A stretch of 64,000 nucleotides of DNA from Hymenobacter telluris (GTDB lineage Bacteria > Bacteroidota > Bacteroidia > Cytophagales > Hymenobacteraceae). The stretch is taken from contig NZ_JAFLQZ010000007.1 of the NCBI RefSeq assembly GCF_017313265.1, positions 178,384 to 242,383 on the forward strand, given 5' to 3'. The first letter of the stretch is position 1. The number at the start of each line of letters is the position of its first letter. Shown here piece by piece: positions 33,454 through 41,578 of this stretch. Both the position numbers and the translations under genes were made by a program. Under the pieces are notes generated by a model, which was not told where the DNA came from, did no database searches, and worked only from the letters and a program-made list of their open reading frames with translations.

Positions 33454-34494
33454 CTACAGCTTGTTCACCAACTCGCGCCAGGCGTCTTGCTCGGGGATGC
33501 CAGGTTTGCGCTTGCCGAAGAATAGGAGCAGGTTGCGGCCGTGGGCGTCGTAGAGTTCCAGGGAGTGCACGAGGCCGTCGGTGGTGGGCTTTTTCACCAG
33601 CCAGGTTTCGGCCACGTCGCCGAGTTTCAGGTGCAGGTTGAAGTCGGGGTCGAGCACGTTGAACCAGGGGCCGGTGGCAACCAGGCGCTTCACCGGGCCG
33701 GTGTGAATCTGGATGCAGCCGCGGCTGGCCACGAACAGCATAATGCCTAAGTCGGTGGCGGCGGCAGCTTCCAGGGCGCGTACAATGGCTTCGTTGTCGA
33801 GGCGCTGCACCAGCTCGGGCGGGCCCAGGCGCAGGGCCTGCGTGCGGCTCACGCCAAACGTGCGCAGCAACCCGAAAAAGGCGTGCGTATCGGTGAGCTG
33901 GCGCCAGGCCTCGCGGAAGCCGGGTACGTCGATGTCGGCGTCGGGTGTTTCGGGGGTGGCTTCCGGGGCCGGCTGGGTGGCTAGCTCCGGGGTTTGCTCG
34001 GCGGCCCGGAAACGGTTAACCAGCTCGTCGTAGGCGGTGGTGTTGCTGGCTTCGGTGAGGTAGATTTTGTGCACCGCTTCACCATCCTGCGCGAAGAATT
34101 GCAGGCTGCGGCGGCCGTTTTCGTTCACCGCAAACCCGAAGTGCCAGTGGCTCATAAACAGGCGCAGGTCGATGTCGTCGCCCAGCACCAGGCCCGTTGG
34201 TCCGTTGAACGACACCTTCAGGTAGGGGCCTTTGCGCTCATGCACCACGCTGTCGTTGCGGGTGAGGGCCATGACGTGGCCCAGCGTGGGCACGGCGGCC
34301 AGCAGGGCGGGAAAATCGGCGGTTAGGCGCACCACGGGGGCATCAGCTTCGGTGGTGCATTGGGTGGCTAGTAGCGCGGCTTCACTGATGCCCAGCTGCC
34401 CGGCGGCGTCACGGATGCGGCTTTTGGGGTTTTCGAGCTTGAACTGCGCCCAGCGCTCAGCCAGGGTGGCAGTGGTTGATTCGATGACGGACAT
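33454..34494 (-). CDS. hmuS: Hemin-degrading/heme-handling protein HmuS
   Basis: A 346-residue cytoplasmic protein of the HemS/ChuS/HmuS family, which receives heme after import and stores or degrades it. Two related halves are visible: the first with RNDSVVHERKGPYLKVSFNG, LFMSHWHFGFAV and FFAQDGEAVHKIYL, the second with CIQIHTGPVKRL, WFNVLDPDFNLHLKLGDVAETWLVKKPT and SLELYDAHGRNLLLFFGKRKPG. It begins with a helix-turn-helix-like helical segment (RIRDAAGQLGISEAALL), as in the family. Last gene of the heme operon, 33 bases after hmuV. Confidence 0.93.
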   Translation of the reverse strand: MSVIESTTATLAERWAQFKLENPKSRIRDAAGQLGISEAALLATQCTTEADAPVVRLTADFPALLAAVPTLGHVMALTRNDSVVHERKGPYLKVSFNGPTGLVLGDDIDLRLFMSHWHFGFAVNENGRRSLQFFAQDGEAVHKIYLTEASNTTAYDELVNRFRAAEQTPELATQPAPEATPETPDADIDVPGFREAWRQLTDTHAFFGLLRTFGVSRTQALRLGPPELVQRLDNEAIVRALEAAAATDLGIMLFVASRGCIQIHTGPVKRLVATGPWFNVLDPDFNLHLKLGDVAETWLVKKPTTDGLVHSLELYDAHGRNLLLFFGKRKPGIPEQDAWRELVNKL

Positions 34495-34527
34495 GCAAAA
34501 AAAGTAAGTGAGTGTTTTTCAGAGAAG

Positions 34528-35331
34528 TCAGGCCCAGCCTCGGGTGGTGGGCAACGGGCGCGGGCACGGCACAATAAGCGGACAACCGAGGCTAGGGTGC
34601 ACCAGCAGCTCCACGGCTATATCAAATGCATGCTCGATGGTGGTGGCCGTAAGCACCGCAGCCGGTTCGCCGTAGGCCACGGTTTCTCCTTGGCGCAACA
34701 GCAGCACTTGGTCGGCGTATTGGGCGGCCAGGTTGAGGTCGTGCAGGACGGCTACCACCCCGAAACCGCGCTGCACCAGGGCGCGGGCTACATCGAGGGT
34801 GTGGTGTTGGTGGTTGAGGTCGAGGCCGGTTAAGGGCTCGTCGAGAAACAGGAAACCGCCTTTGGCTTCCCAAACCTGCGCCAGCACCCGCGCCAGCTGG
34901 GCGCGTTGCTGCTCGCCACCCGACAGGGTAGGGTAGCTGCGGGCGGCTAAGTCGGTGAGGCCAACCAGGGCCAGGGCTTCGGCTACCACGGCGTGGTCGT
35001 GGGCGCTGGGCTGACCCCGGAAATGCGGATAACGACCCATCAAGACCAGCTCGCGCACCTCAAAGGCCAATGATAAGGTGTGTTGCTGGGTGAGTACCGC
35101 CCGGCGGCGCGCCAACTCCGGCGCGGGGATGTTGCTTAGGTTGCGGCCTTCAAACTGCACCTGCCCGCCGGTCGGCACCAAGTCGCCGCTGAGCAGGCGC
35201 AACAGCGTGGACTTGCCCGCGCCGTTGGCGCCCACCACCGCCAGCAGCTCGCCGGGCTGGGCCTGCAACGACACGCCTTGCAGCAGCACCTTGCGGCCCA
35301 CTTGGTAGCGTAGGTTCTGAACGTTGAACAT
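34528..35331 (-). CDS. hmuV: Heme ABC transporter ATP-binding protein
   Basis: A 267-residue ATPase that powers import of heme through the HmuU permease. Walker A GANGAGKST (34-42), signature LSGGEQQ (136-142) and Walker B FLFLDEP (160-166) are intact, followed by the H-loop in VAVLHDLNLAAQYADQ. The pattern is that of the FecE/BtuD/HmuV group. It lies between hmuU and hmuS. A dispersed hairpin element (copy C) fills the gap before it, while only 33 bases separate it from hmuS. Confidence 0.95.
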   Translation of the reverse strand: MFNVQNLRYQVGRKVLLQGVSLQAQPGELLAVVGANGAGKSTLLRLLSGDLVPTGGQVQFEGRNLSNIPAPELARRRAVLTQQHTLSLAFEVRELVLMGRYPHFRGQPSAHDHAVVAEALALVGLTDLAARSYPTLSGGEQQRAQLARVLAQVWEAKGGFLFLDEPLTGLDLNHQHHTLDVARALVQRGFGVVAVLHDLNLAAQYADQVLLLRQGETVAYGEPAAVLTATTIEHAFDIAVELLVHPSLGCPLIVPCPRPLPTTRGWA

Positions 35332-35371
35332 GGGTCAGGATTTAGGAGCTTATTTGAGTTTTAGCTTTCGT

Positions 35372-35464
35372 GTCATGCTGAGCTTGCCGAAGCATCTCGC
35401 GTGCTGATGAAAGAGTAGTAATCTAGTGTCAGCACGCGAGATGCTTCGGCAAGCTCAGCATGAC
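35372..35464. repeat. Dispersed hairpin element, copy C, inside the heme operon
   Basis: Arms 35372-35407 and 35429-35464, 36 bp. Compared with copy A there is a T-to-C change in one arm (CTTGCCGAAG) with the matching A-to-G change in the other (CTTCGGCAAG), so pairing is kept. It lies between hmuU and hmuV. Confidence 0.93.
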
Positions 35465-35506
35465 GTTCTATGCGTTATTTGCTGAATTAAGTGCTTGCAG
35501 TACCAG

Positions 35507-36616
35507 CTACACCCGCCGCTGCCGTTTCTCGCGCAGCAGAATCCAGAGGAACACCGGCGCGCCCAGCAAGGCCGTGAGGATGCCGATGGGCAACTCGGCG
35601 GGGGCTACTACTGTGCGGGCCAGCATGTCGGCGAGGGTGAGGACCAGCGCGCCGCCCAGCGCCGCGCCCGGCAGCACCACGCGGTGGTCGGGGCCGGCGG
35701 CGAGGCGGACAAGGTGCGGCACTACTAGCCCCAGGAACCCGATAGTGCCCGCTACGGCTACCGAAGTGCCCACGGCCAACGTGGCCAGTACAATCAGCTG
35801 CCGCTTCAGGCGCGTTACGGGCAGCCCAAGGTGAGCGGCCTGTTCTTCGCCCAGCGCCAATAGGTTCAGGGACTTGCCCAGGCGCGGCAGCAGCAGAATG
35901 GGGAGCGCCAGCAGCGGCAGCACGCCCAGCACCGTCGGCCAGGAGGCCCCGCCCAGGCTGCCTAAGCCCCAGAACGTGATGCTGCGCAGTTGCTCATCGG
36001 TGGCAGCGTAGGTGAGCAGCCCGGTGAGGGCGCCGGCCAGCGAGTTGACGGCAATACCGGCCAGCAGCATGGTGCCTACCACCGCCCGCCCGCTTTCCCT
36101 GGACAGCCGATACACCAGCAGCGTGGTACCGCAAGCCCCCAGAAAAGCCGCTACCGCCAGCACGTAAAACCCCAGCCACTCACGCACGGCGGCCAGCACC
36201 GTTACTTCCAGCACAATGGTTGCCACGGCCGCCAACGAGGCCCCCGTCGACACGCCAATCAACCCCGGATCAGCCAGCGGATTCCGGAACAGCCCCTGCA
36301 TAGCCGCCCCCGCCAGCCCCAGCGCCGCCCCAATCAGCACGCCCAAACACACCCGCGGCAGCCGGATAGCCCACAGCACCGCTTCTTGTTGCAGCTCAAA
36401 CGAAAGGCCAGTGGTCAGCCCCAGCTTGTGCAGCAGAATCCCGAGCACCGCCGGCACCGGAATGGGTACCGCCCCGGCCCCGGCACTCAGCAGCACCGCG
36501 CCCACCAACAGCCCCGCCAGCCCCGGCAGCAGCAACCGCCGCCGCCAATTGGTCGGGGGTAACGCCACAGGGGTGGCAGTTTTTGGTGGGGCAGGAAGTT
36601 CAGCTACAGCAGGCAT
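35507..36616 (-). CDS. hmuU: Heme ABC transporter permease (FecCD family)
   Basis: A 369-residue inner-membrane protein from ATG 36616 (MPAVAELPAPPKTATP). The 18 codons upstream to 36670 run through a repeat array and are left out. It shows about ten membrane helices in the FecCD pattern, with the family motifs RLPRVCLGVLIGAALGLAGAAMQGLFRNPLADPGLIGVSTGAS and GTIGFLGLVVPHLVRL given here only as landmarks near residues 95-140 and 290-310. It forms the channel for heme together with HmuV and receives it from HmuT. Confidence 0.94.
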   Translation of the reverse strand: MPAVAELPAPPKTATPVALPPTNWRRRLLLPGLAGLLVGAVLLSAGAGAVPIPVPAVLGILLHKLGLTTGLSFELQQEAVLWAIRLPRVCLGVLIGAALGLAGAAMQGLFRNPLADPGLIGVSTGASLAAVATIVLEVTVLAAVREWLGFYVLAVAAFLGACGTTLLVYRLSRESGRAVVGTMLLAGIAVNSLAGALTGLLTYAATDEQLRSITFWGLGSLGGASWPTVLGVLPLLALPILLLPRLGKSLNLLALGEEQAAHLGLPVTRLKRQLIVLATLAVGTSVAVAGTIGFLGLVVPHLVRLAAGPDHRVVLPGAALGGALVLTLADMLARTVVAPAELPIGILTALLGAPVFLWILLREKRQRRV

Positions 36617-36627
36617 GGAGAGGGAAG

Positions 36628-36846
36628 GATTGGATGAAGGGATGATTGGATGAACGGATGAATGGCGCAATCAGTAACTGTAGCGGTTTTCTGAACGGTG
36701 TAGAGACGCATACTTGCGTCTTGTCGTTGAACGACGACCTCTAACCGGCGCGGACGACGAGACGCAAGTATGCGTCTCTACACCGTTTAGAAAACCGCTA
36801 TAAATCAGGCTATTCGCCTCACCCAATCATCCCTTCATCCAATCAT
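36628..36846. repeat. Inverted array of 8-bp units between hmuT and hmuU
   Basis: Left arm 36628-36667 (GGATGAAG, GGATGATT, GGATGAAC, GGATGAAT) and right arm 36818-36846 (AATCATCC, CTTCATCC, AATCATTG). On the transcribed strand the array starts exactly at the hmuT stop TGA and ends about 12 bases before the hmuU ATG. It encloses a separate long stem at 36681-36800. Confidence 0.88.
36681..36800. repeat. Long nested stem-loop, 47-bp arms
   Basis: Arms 36681-36727 and 36754-36800 are complementary at 45 of 47 positions, both exceptions being G:U pairs in the plus-strand transcript. The core GTAGAGACGCATACTTGCGTC is itself partly palindromic and resembles small dispersed palindromic repeats known from Bacteroidota and cyanobacteria. 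Confidence 0.88.
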
Positions 36847-37682
36847 TGAAGCTTACTGGCTAGCTCGGTGGTGGCTTGGCCGAGGCGGGGGCCGAAACCG
36901 GATAGCAGCTGGCCGTCCATTTCCACCACGCGGCCGGTGCGGCCGGCGGTGGTTTGGGCCACGCCGGGCACTTTCAGCAGGCCGGCTTTGCCGCCCAGGC
37001 TTTGCAGGCCGCTGTCGAAGAGCAGGAGCACGTCGGGGTTGGCGGCTACCAGGGCTTCGGCAGTTAGGGGTTTGAAGTCGGTGAAGCCGGTGGCGGCGTT
37101 TTGCCCGCCGGCCAGGCCGATAACTTTTTCCAGCGGCGTGCCCTGGCCGGCCACCATCATGGTGCCGGTGCCGCGGGCGTAGATAAACAGCACTTTGGGC
37201 GCTTTGGCGGGCTTTTTCGCCTTCGCCAGCTCGGCGTCGAGTTGCCTAGTAAGGGCCGGTACTTTGGCCGTGGCGTTGAAGGCGGCGGCTAGTTGCTGCA
37301 TCAGCTTCTTGGTGCCCGCCACCGAATACTCCTGCGTAAACAGCTGCACCGTAACGCCCGCCGATTTCAGCTGGCTGGCCACTTCCGGCTTCAACGATTC
37401 CATGGTGCCCACCACAATAGTCGGGCTCAAGGCCAGCACGCCCTCAGCCGAAATGTTGCGGTTGTGGCCCACCTTGGGCAGTTTGGTCAGGGCTTCGGGG
37501 TAGGTGCTGGTTACGTCCACGCCCACTAGCTGGCTTTGCAGCCCCAGCTGGCAGATGATTTCGCTCACGGTGCCATTCAGGGACACAATGCGAGCAGGCG
37601 CGGCGGCTTGGCTGATTCGGTTGAGCAGCAACAGCCCAACCAGTAGGTTGATTTTCAGCAGGAAAGAAAAACGAATGCGCAT
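36843..37682 (-). CDS. hmuT: Periplasmic heme-binding protein
   Basis: A 279-residue substrate-binding protein of the BtuF/HmuT type, with a signal near LLVGLLLLNRISQAAA. The mature part begins ARIVSLNGTVSEIICQLGL and continues GVDVTSTYPEALTKLPKVGHNRNISAEGVLALSPTIVV, the typical class III binding-protein pattern. It delivers heme from the outer-membrane receptor to HmuUV. An 8-bp repeat array begins at its stop codon. Confidence 0.93.
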   Translation of the reverse strand: MRIRFSFLLKINLLVGLLLLNRISQAAAPARIVSLNGTVSEIICQLGLQSQLVGVDVTSTYPEALTKLPKVGHNRNISAEGVLALSPTIVVGTMESLKPEVASQLKSAGVTVQLFTQEYSVAGTKKLMQQLAAAFNATAKVPALTRQLDAELAKAKKPAKAPKVLFIYARGTGTMMVAGQGTPLEKVIGLAGGQNAATGFTDFKPLTAEALVAANPDVLLLFDSGLQSLGGKAGLLKVPGVAQTTAGRTGRVVEMDGQLLSGFGPRLGQATTELASKLQ

Positions 37683-37702
37683 GGGTATTGAAAGAAAAAT
37701 AA

Positions 37703-37798
37703 ATACCGAGTAGTTGGATAATCGTCAATTACCTGTATATCAAAATATTGACGTATTTCTCAATACTCAGTACTTGTATCTCACTACGTAGTGCCGAC
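37703..37798. repeat. Degenerate 7-bp array between hmuY and hmuT
   Basis: On the minus strand the stretch below 37790 reads GTAGTGA, GATACAA, GTACTGA, GTATTGA, GAAATAC, GTCAATA in steps of seven, and a looser complementary stretch follows towards hmuT. Pairing is much weaker than in the other arrays, and it starts about 70 bases after the stop. Confidence 0.45.
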
Positions 37799-37864
37799 AG
37801 CGGGCCACCCGGTTTGTGCCTCACTCACCAAGGGAGCCAGGCGGCCCGTGCCGGACTTAAAGGG

Positions 37865-38497
37865 TTATTTCAGGTTGAGGCTGCCGTCGGGCTGGTATAC
37901 ATAGCGGAAGCTGTAGTAGCCGCTCGGCTCGGTGCCCGCGGGGGTAGCGGGGGCATCTTTGTAGTAGTTGGTGATTTCCACCTTGGCGTACTTGCCCGCC
38001 GCCGTCCGAATCAGGAGCACGCGGCCCGCAATAGGCGAAATGACGTGGGTGGTGGAATTGTAGTTGTACCAGCCGTTGCCCGAGCCCGTCGGAATGGCTT
38101 TAGCGGTGCCATCCACGGCGTAGCCGGTTTCCGGCGCGGCAACAGTCTCCGCAAACAACCCGGATTTCACCTGGGCGCCGCCCCGGCCGGGGCCGCTGGT
38201 GCCAGCGTTGGTCAGGATGGTGGTGCCGCGGAAAGCCAGGTCCCATTTCGTGCTGGCCGAATCGGTGTACGGCACTTCTTTGCCATCGGCGAGGCTGTAG
38301 AACGTGTAGTGCCTGGGCGTGCCGGGCTGGCCGGTGCTGGTGGGCGGCGCGGGCTGCGGCGCCAGGCTGCTGACGGTTTTAATTTCCAGCGCCGGAGCTA
38401 CCACGTTGTTGTCGTCCTTATCATCGGAGCAGGAAGTGAAAGCAACCGATGATACGGCCAGCGCGGCCACGGCAGTACGGAGGAACAGGTGATGCAT
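37865..38497 (-). CDS. hmuY: HmuY-family heme-binding lipoprotein
   Basis: A 210-residue surface lipoprotein (lipobox FTSC) with the HmuY pattern: HYTFYSLADGKEVPYTDSASTKWDLAFRGTTILTN, then GWYNYNSTTHVISPIAGRVLLIRTAAGKYAKVEITNYY and SGYYSFRYVYQPDG (landmarks by position, about 62-205). In Porphyromonas HmuY takes heme from host proteins and hands it to HmuR. Its place directly after the receptor gene matches that arrangement. Confidence 0.93.
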   Translation of the reverse strand: MHHLFLRTAVAALAVSSVAFTSCSDDKDDNNVVAPALEIKTVSSLAPQPAPPTSTGQPGTPRHYTFYSLADGKEVPYTDSASTKWDLAFRGTTILTNAGTSGPGRGGAQVKSGLFAETVAAPETGYAVDGTAKAIPTGSGNGWYNYNSTTHVISPIAGRVLLIRTAAGKYAKVEITNYYKDAPATPAGTEPSGYYSFRYVYQPDGSLNLK

Positions 38498-38507
38498 GGG
38501 TGAAATG

Positions 38508-38648
38508 AGTAGTTAGTAGTTGGTAGTTGGTACAGAGTAGTTGGTATGAAGTAGTTAGTACAGAGTATGAGGCAGCAGACGTGAGTGACTAGTAATCAAT
38601 CATTTGTCCATTGCTTAACTGCTCAATACCAACTACTCACTACCTACT
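38508..38648. repeat. Inverted array of 7-bp units between hmuR and hmuY
   Basis: The plus strand at 38508-38572 reads in sevens: GTAGTTA, GTAGTTG, GTAGTTG, GTACAGA, GTAGTTG, GTATGAA, GTAGTTA, GTACAGA, GTATGAG. The complementary array at 38613-38648 contains the hmuR stop. The other end reaches the hmuY start region. Confidence 0.85.
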
Positions 38649-40775
38649 GCGCTTGCCCAGCTCCAGCGCAACACTGGCGTAGTAGAGCCGGCCGGGCAGC
38701 GTGCTGATGTAAGTCGGGTTGGTGTAGCCGAGCAGGTTGTCGAGGCCGGCTTGCACGGTGAGGCGCTGCCGGAAGGTTTTGGCCGCCGCCACGTTCACCA
38801 GCCAGTAGCCGGGCACGTACTCCTGGTCGGCATCCAGAATGGCGTTGCCGTTCAGGTCGCCAAAACCGTAGCGGCCCCGGTAGATGCCCCGCGCACTCAC
38901 CGACCACCCCTCTGGCTGATTTTCGTAGAACAGCTTCAGGTTGAGGGAGTGGCGGGAGCGGTTGTAGAGGCCGCCGTAGTCCTGGGGCTGCACCCGCTCG
39001 GTTTCCTGGGTTTGCAGGTCCTTGCGGAATACCTCGCCAGCTTCCAGCCTGTCTATTACCGCTTTGTCTTTGGCGAACAGCAGCTGGTAGCCGCCGCTCA
39101 CCGTCAGGTGGGGCGTGAGCAGGTAGCGGGCATCGGCCTCCAGGCCCTGGGTGTAGGCGCGGGTCACGTTGCGGTACGAGTACACCGACTGCCCATTCGC
39201 TTTCAGCGCCACCGCGGCTGTTTCAATCAGGTTGCGCAAGTCGTTGCGGAAGCCGTTGATAGTGATGCGCGTTTTGGCATTTGGGTCGAGCTGCACACCC
39301 GCGTTGTAGGCCAACGAGCTTTCGGCCGTGAGGCCACTGGCCTGCGCCAGCACTGCCTCGTACACCACCGGCTGCCCGGTTTCGGGGTCCGTGGCCAGTT
39401 GGCCCTGGGCTGCCAGTTGGGTGACTTTCGCCCGCACTTGGTTGGTGCCGAACACGCTGTAGCCGATGACCGGATTCGAGAAGTTCAAATACAGCTGCCG
39501 GAAGTCGGGGGCCCGGTAGCCGCGGCCCGCCGAGCCCCGTACCGCCAGCCACGGCCGCACTTGGTAGCGCCCCGAGAGCTTGGGGCTGAACTGCCCGGCG
39601 TACTGGCTGTGGCCGTCGTAGCGGGCACCCAGCACTAGGTTCAGGCGCGGCACCGGCGTCCAGTCGTACTGCCCGAACAGGTAGTGCGCCCGTAGCTCTT
39701 GGCGCTGCTCGTAGCGGGTGGCTGCCACGGTTTCGCGCAGGTAGCCGGCGCCGCCGGTCAGGGTTTGGGTGGGCTTCAGCTGCCAGTCGAGTTGCAGCTC
39801 GGGGCGGGTGAAGGTCTGGTGGAAGTAGGAGGCGTCGTAGGGCTGGCCGTCGGCGCGGTAGGTGTAGTTTTCGCGGGTGCGGTAGCCACTGTGGTAGAGG
39901 CGGGCCGTGGCAAACAGCTGGTTGCTGAAGCGGTGCGTGAGAACCGGGTTGAAGTTGTAGTCGTGCTGCTTGGTCTTGGCCGCTACCACGGCCGCCGCGC
40001 CGGTCTCGGCGGTTACGGTCAGGTCGCTGTGCTGGCCTTCGGTGAAATACCGCCCCGAAACGCTCAGGTTGGTTTTCTTGCCGAGGCGGTAGGTGAGGCG
40101 GCTTTGGGCGGTATAGCTAGTGAAAGGCGGCTGCGTAGGGCCGGTGCTGCCCGGCAGCAGCGTGTAGCCCTGGGAGCTGTAGCGGTTCACGAAAACCGTG
40201 AGGCCGGCCCGCTCGCCTTTGGTGTTGAAGGTGCCGCTCAGGTTCATGGTGCGGTTGGAGCCGTAGCGCAGCCGCACGTTGCCGCTGGTGCCGGGCTGGG
40301 GCTTCTCGGTGATGATGTTCACCACGCCCGCCAGCGCCTCCGAGCCCCACAGCGCCGAGGCCGGCCCCTTCACCACTTCCACCCGCTGAATGTTGCCGAC
40401 AGCCACCCGCGAGAGTTCCAGCGTGCCCGCCGTGCGCCCAATCAGCGGCTCCCCGTCCACCAAAATCAGGGTGTATTCGGGGTTGAGGCCCTGCATCTGA
40501 ATACCCTGGCCGTGGTCGTTGACGGTGGTCAGGCCGGTTTGCTCGCTCAGAACGTCGCCGAGCCGCAACGAGCCCATGGCCTTGATTTGCTGCTGGCTCA
40601 CTACCGTTACCGGAATCGGTACCTCGGTGAGGCTGCGCTCGGTGCGGGTGGCCGTCACTACCACTTCCCGCAGCGCCAGGCGGCGCAGGCTGTCCGGCTG
40701 AAAAGCCGGGCGCTGCTGCGCCAACACGGGCGCCGGCAAGCCCAGCAACAAGCAGAAAGGAGTGAGGTGATGCAT
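38640..40775 (-). CDS. hmuR: TonB-dependent heme receptor
   Basis: A 711-residue outer-membrane receptor from ATG 40775 (signal MHHLTPFCLLLGLPAPVLAQ). It has a plug domain (about 30-150, EVVVTATRTERSLTEVPIPVTVV and VEVVKGPASALWGSEALAGV) and a 22-strand barrel. A YRAP box (GYRAPDFRQLYL) followed by NPVIGYSVFG matches the FRAP/NPNL region of heme receptors. The C-terminus ends just before a repeat array. First gene of the six-gene heme operon; a promoter flanked by two palindromes lies upstream. Confidence 0.93.
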   Translation of the reverse strand: MHHLTPFCLLLGLPAPVLAQQRPAFQPDSLRRLALREVVVTATRTERSLTEVPIPVTVVSQQQIKAMGSLRLGDVLSEQTGLTTVNDHGQGIQMQGLNPEYTLILVDGEPLIGRTAGTLELSRVAVGNIQRVEVVKGPASALWGSEALAGVVNIITEKPQPGTSGNVRLRYGSNRTMNLSGTFNTKGERAGLTVFVNRYSSQGYTLLPGSTGPTQPPFTSYTAQSRLTYRLGKKTNLSVSGRYFTEGQHSDLTVTAETGAAAVVAAKTKQHDYNFNPVLTHRFSNQLFATARLYHSGYRTRENYTYRADGQPYDASYFHQTFTRPELQLDWQLKPTQTLTGGAGYLRETVAATRYEQRQELRAHYLFGQYDWTPVPRLNLVLGARYDGHSQYAGQFSPKLSGRYQVRPWLAVRGSAGRGYRAPDFRQLYLNFSNPVIGYSVFGTNQVRAKVTQLAAQGQLATDPETGQPVVYEAVLAQASGLTAESSLAYNAGVQLDPNAKTRITINGFRNDLRNLIETAAVALKANGQSVYSYRNVTRAYTQGLEADARYLLTPHLTVSGGYQLLFAKDKAVIDRLEAGEVFRKDLQTQETERVQPQDYGGLYNRSRHSLNLKLFYENQPEGWSVSARGIYRGRYGFGDLNGNAILDADQEYVPGYWLVNVAAAKTFRQRLTVQAGLDNLLGYTNPTYISTLPGRLYYASVALELGKRSR

Positions 40776-40847
40776 AAAGCAGAAAAGCAGACAAAGCAGT
40801 TTCGAGACAGTGCGTGAGTGGCTGGCTGCTCGATGGTTTCGTGTTTT

Positions 40848-40866
40848 GTTTAGACATATTCTAAAC
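40848..40866. promoter_or_regulatory. Palindromic operator candidate 1
   Basis: GTTTAGACATATTCTAAAC: perfect 7-bp arms around a 5-base centre, 19 bases in all. It lies just after the -7 element of hmuR and would cover the transcription start. Confidence 0.7.
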
Positions 40867-40872
40867 AATACT

Positions 40873-40903
40873 CAAATGTATGCGGTGGTAAGTGCATGGT
40901 CAA
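40873..40903 (-). promoter_or_regulatory. hmuR promoter
   Basis: On the minus strand: TTG (40903-40901), 20-base spacer, TACATTTG (40880-40873). Both match the Bacteroidota consensus exactly, with normal spacing. The expected start is about 40866, roughly 90 bases before the hmuR ATG. Confidence 0.72.
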
Positions 40904-40907
40904 GCTT

Positions 40908-40926
40908 ATTTAGAATAATTTTAAAT
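40908..40926. promoter_or_regulatory. Palindromic operator candidate 2
   Basis: ATTTAGAATAATTTTAAAT: same length and layout as candidate 1 (TTTAGA then T[CT]TAAA), one arm mismatch. It lies between the -33 elements of hmuR and the divergent gene. Confidence 0.62.
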
Positions 40927-40930
40927 AAAC

Positions 40931-40962
40931 TTGTGTTTATTAGTTTTCCTATTCTACCTTCG
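40931..40962 (+). promoter_or_regulatory. Promoter of the divergent gene
   Basis: TTG at 40931-40933, 21-base spacer, TACCTTCG at 40955-40962 (one mismatch to TAnnTTTG), 75 bases before the ATG at 41038. Confidence 0.5.
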
Positions 40963-41037
40963 TCTCACTCACTTCCTGCAACAACTAATTCACGGTTTGC
41001 GAATCGCGAATTCCACCCCTTTCAACCCCGTTTTTGG

Positions 41038-41547
41038 ATGCGCAAGCACAACGGTATGCGGCCCCAGGATGTAGTAGTGTTATTGAAGATTACCACGCTT
41101 TCCACTACTTCCTGGCAAGGCAAAGACCTCGCCGCCGCCCTCTTCATCAGCCCCGCCGAAATTTCCGATGCCCTGCGCCGGTGCCAGTATGCCCGCCTGC
41201 TTGCGCCCGATGGCCGCACGGTGCAGCAGCAGGCCTTGTTACGGTTTTTGCAGCACGGCTTACCCTACGTATTCCCGGCGCATCCCAGCGGCTTCGTGCA
41301 AGGCACCCCCACCGCCTGGAGCGCCCTGCCGCAGCTACAAGCCCCCACCGAACCCGCCTACGTGTGGCCCGACCCGGAAGGGCAGGCCTGGGGCCTATCC
41401 GTCAGCCCGCTTTACGCCAGCACCCCCGCCGCCGCCCGCCTCAATGCCGCGTGGCATGAGGTACTGGCCCTGGTAGATGTGCTGCGGCTCGGCGCCAGCC
41501 AACAGCGCAAAGCCGCCTACGAGTTGCTAAGCGCCCGGCTCATATAG
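41038..41547 (+). CDS. Small winged-helix-like protein divergent from the heme operon
   Basis: A 169-residue soluble protein from ATG 41038 (MRKHNGMRPQDVVVLLKI). The longer frame to 40810 would cross the hmuR promoter and is rejected. Residues 7-60 (DVVVLLKI...WQGKDLAAALFISPAEISDALRRCQYARLL) look like a winged helix of the MarR type. The second half contains GLPYVFPAHPSGFVQGTPTAWSA and YVWPDPEG...SPLYAS, then a helical end. I recall similar uncharacterised proteins in several bacteria but cannot name the family. It might regulate the adjacent operon or be chance neighbour. Confidence 0.72.
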   Translation: MRKHNGMRPQDVVVLLKITTLSTTSWQGKDLAAALFISPAEISDALRRCQYARLLAPDGRTVQQQALLRFLQHGLPYVFPAHPSGFVQGTPTAWSALPQLQAPTEPAYVWPDPEGQAWGLSVSPLYASTPAAARLNAAWHEVLALVDVLRLGASQQRKAAYELLSARLI

Positions 41548-41578
41548 CAATAGCTCATGCTACCCATCAATGGTCATA

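Noticed and set aside
36681..36800. Long stem-loop as an insertion sequence
   Set aside because: No transposase frame inside and only 120 bases long; at most a non-autonomous element.
39699..40817. A 372-residue frame antisense to hmuR
   Set aside because: Low-complexity Gly/Ala/Val/Arg product; the hmuR frame carries clear receptor motifs.
40810..41037. N-terminal extension of the gene divergent from hmuR
   Set aside because: It would cross both promoters and both palindromes; ATG 41038 fits better.
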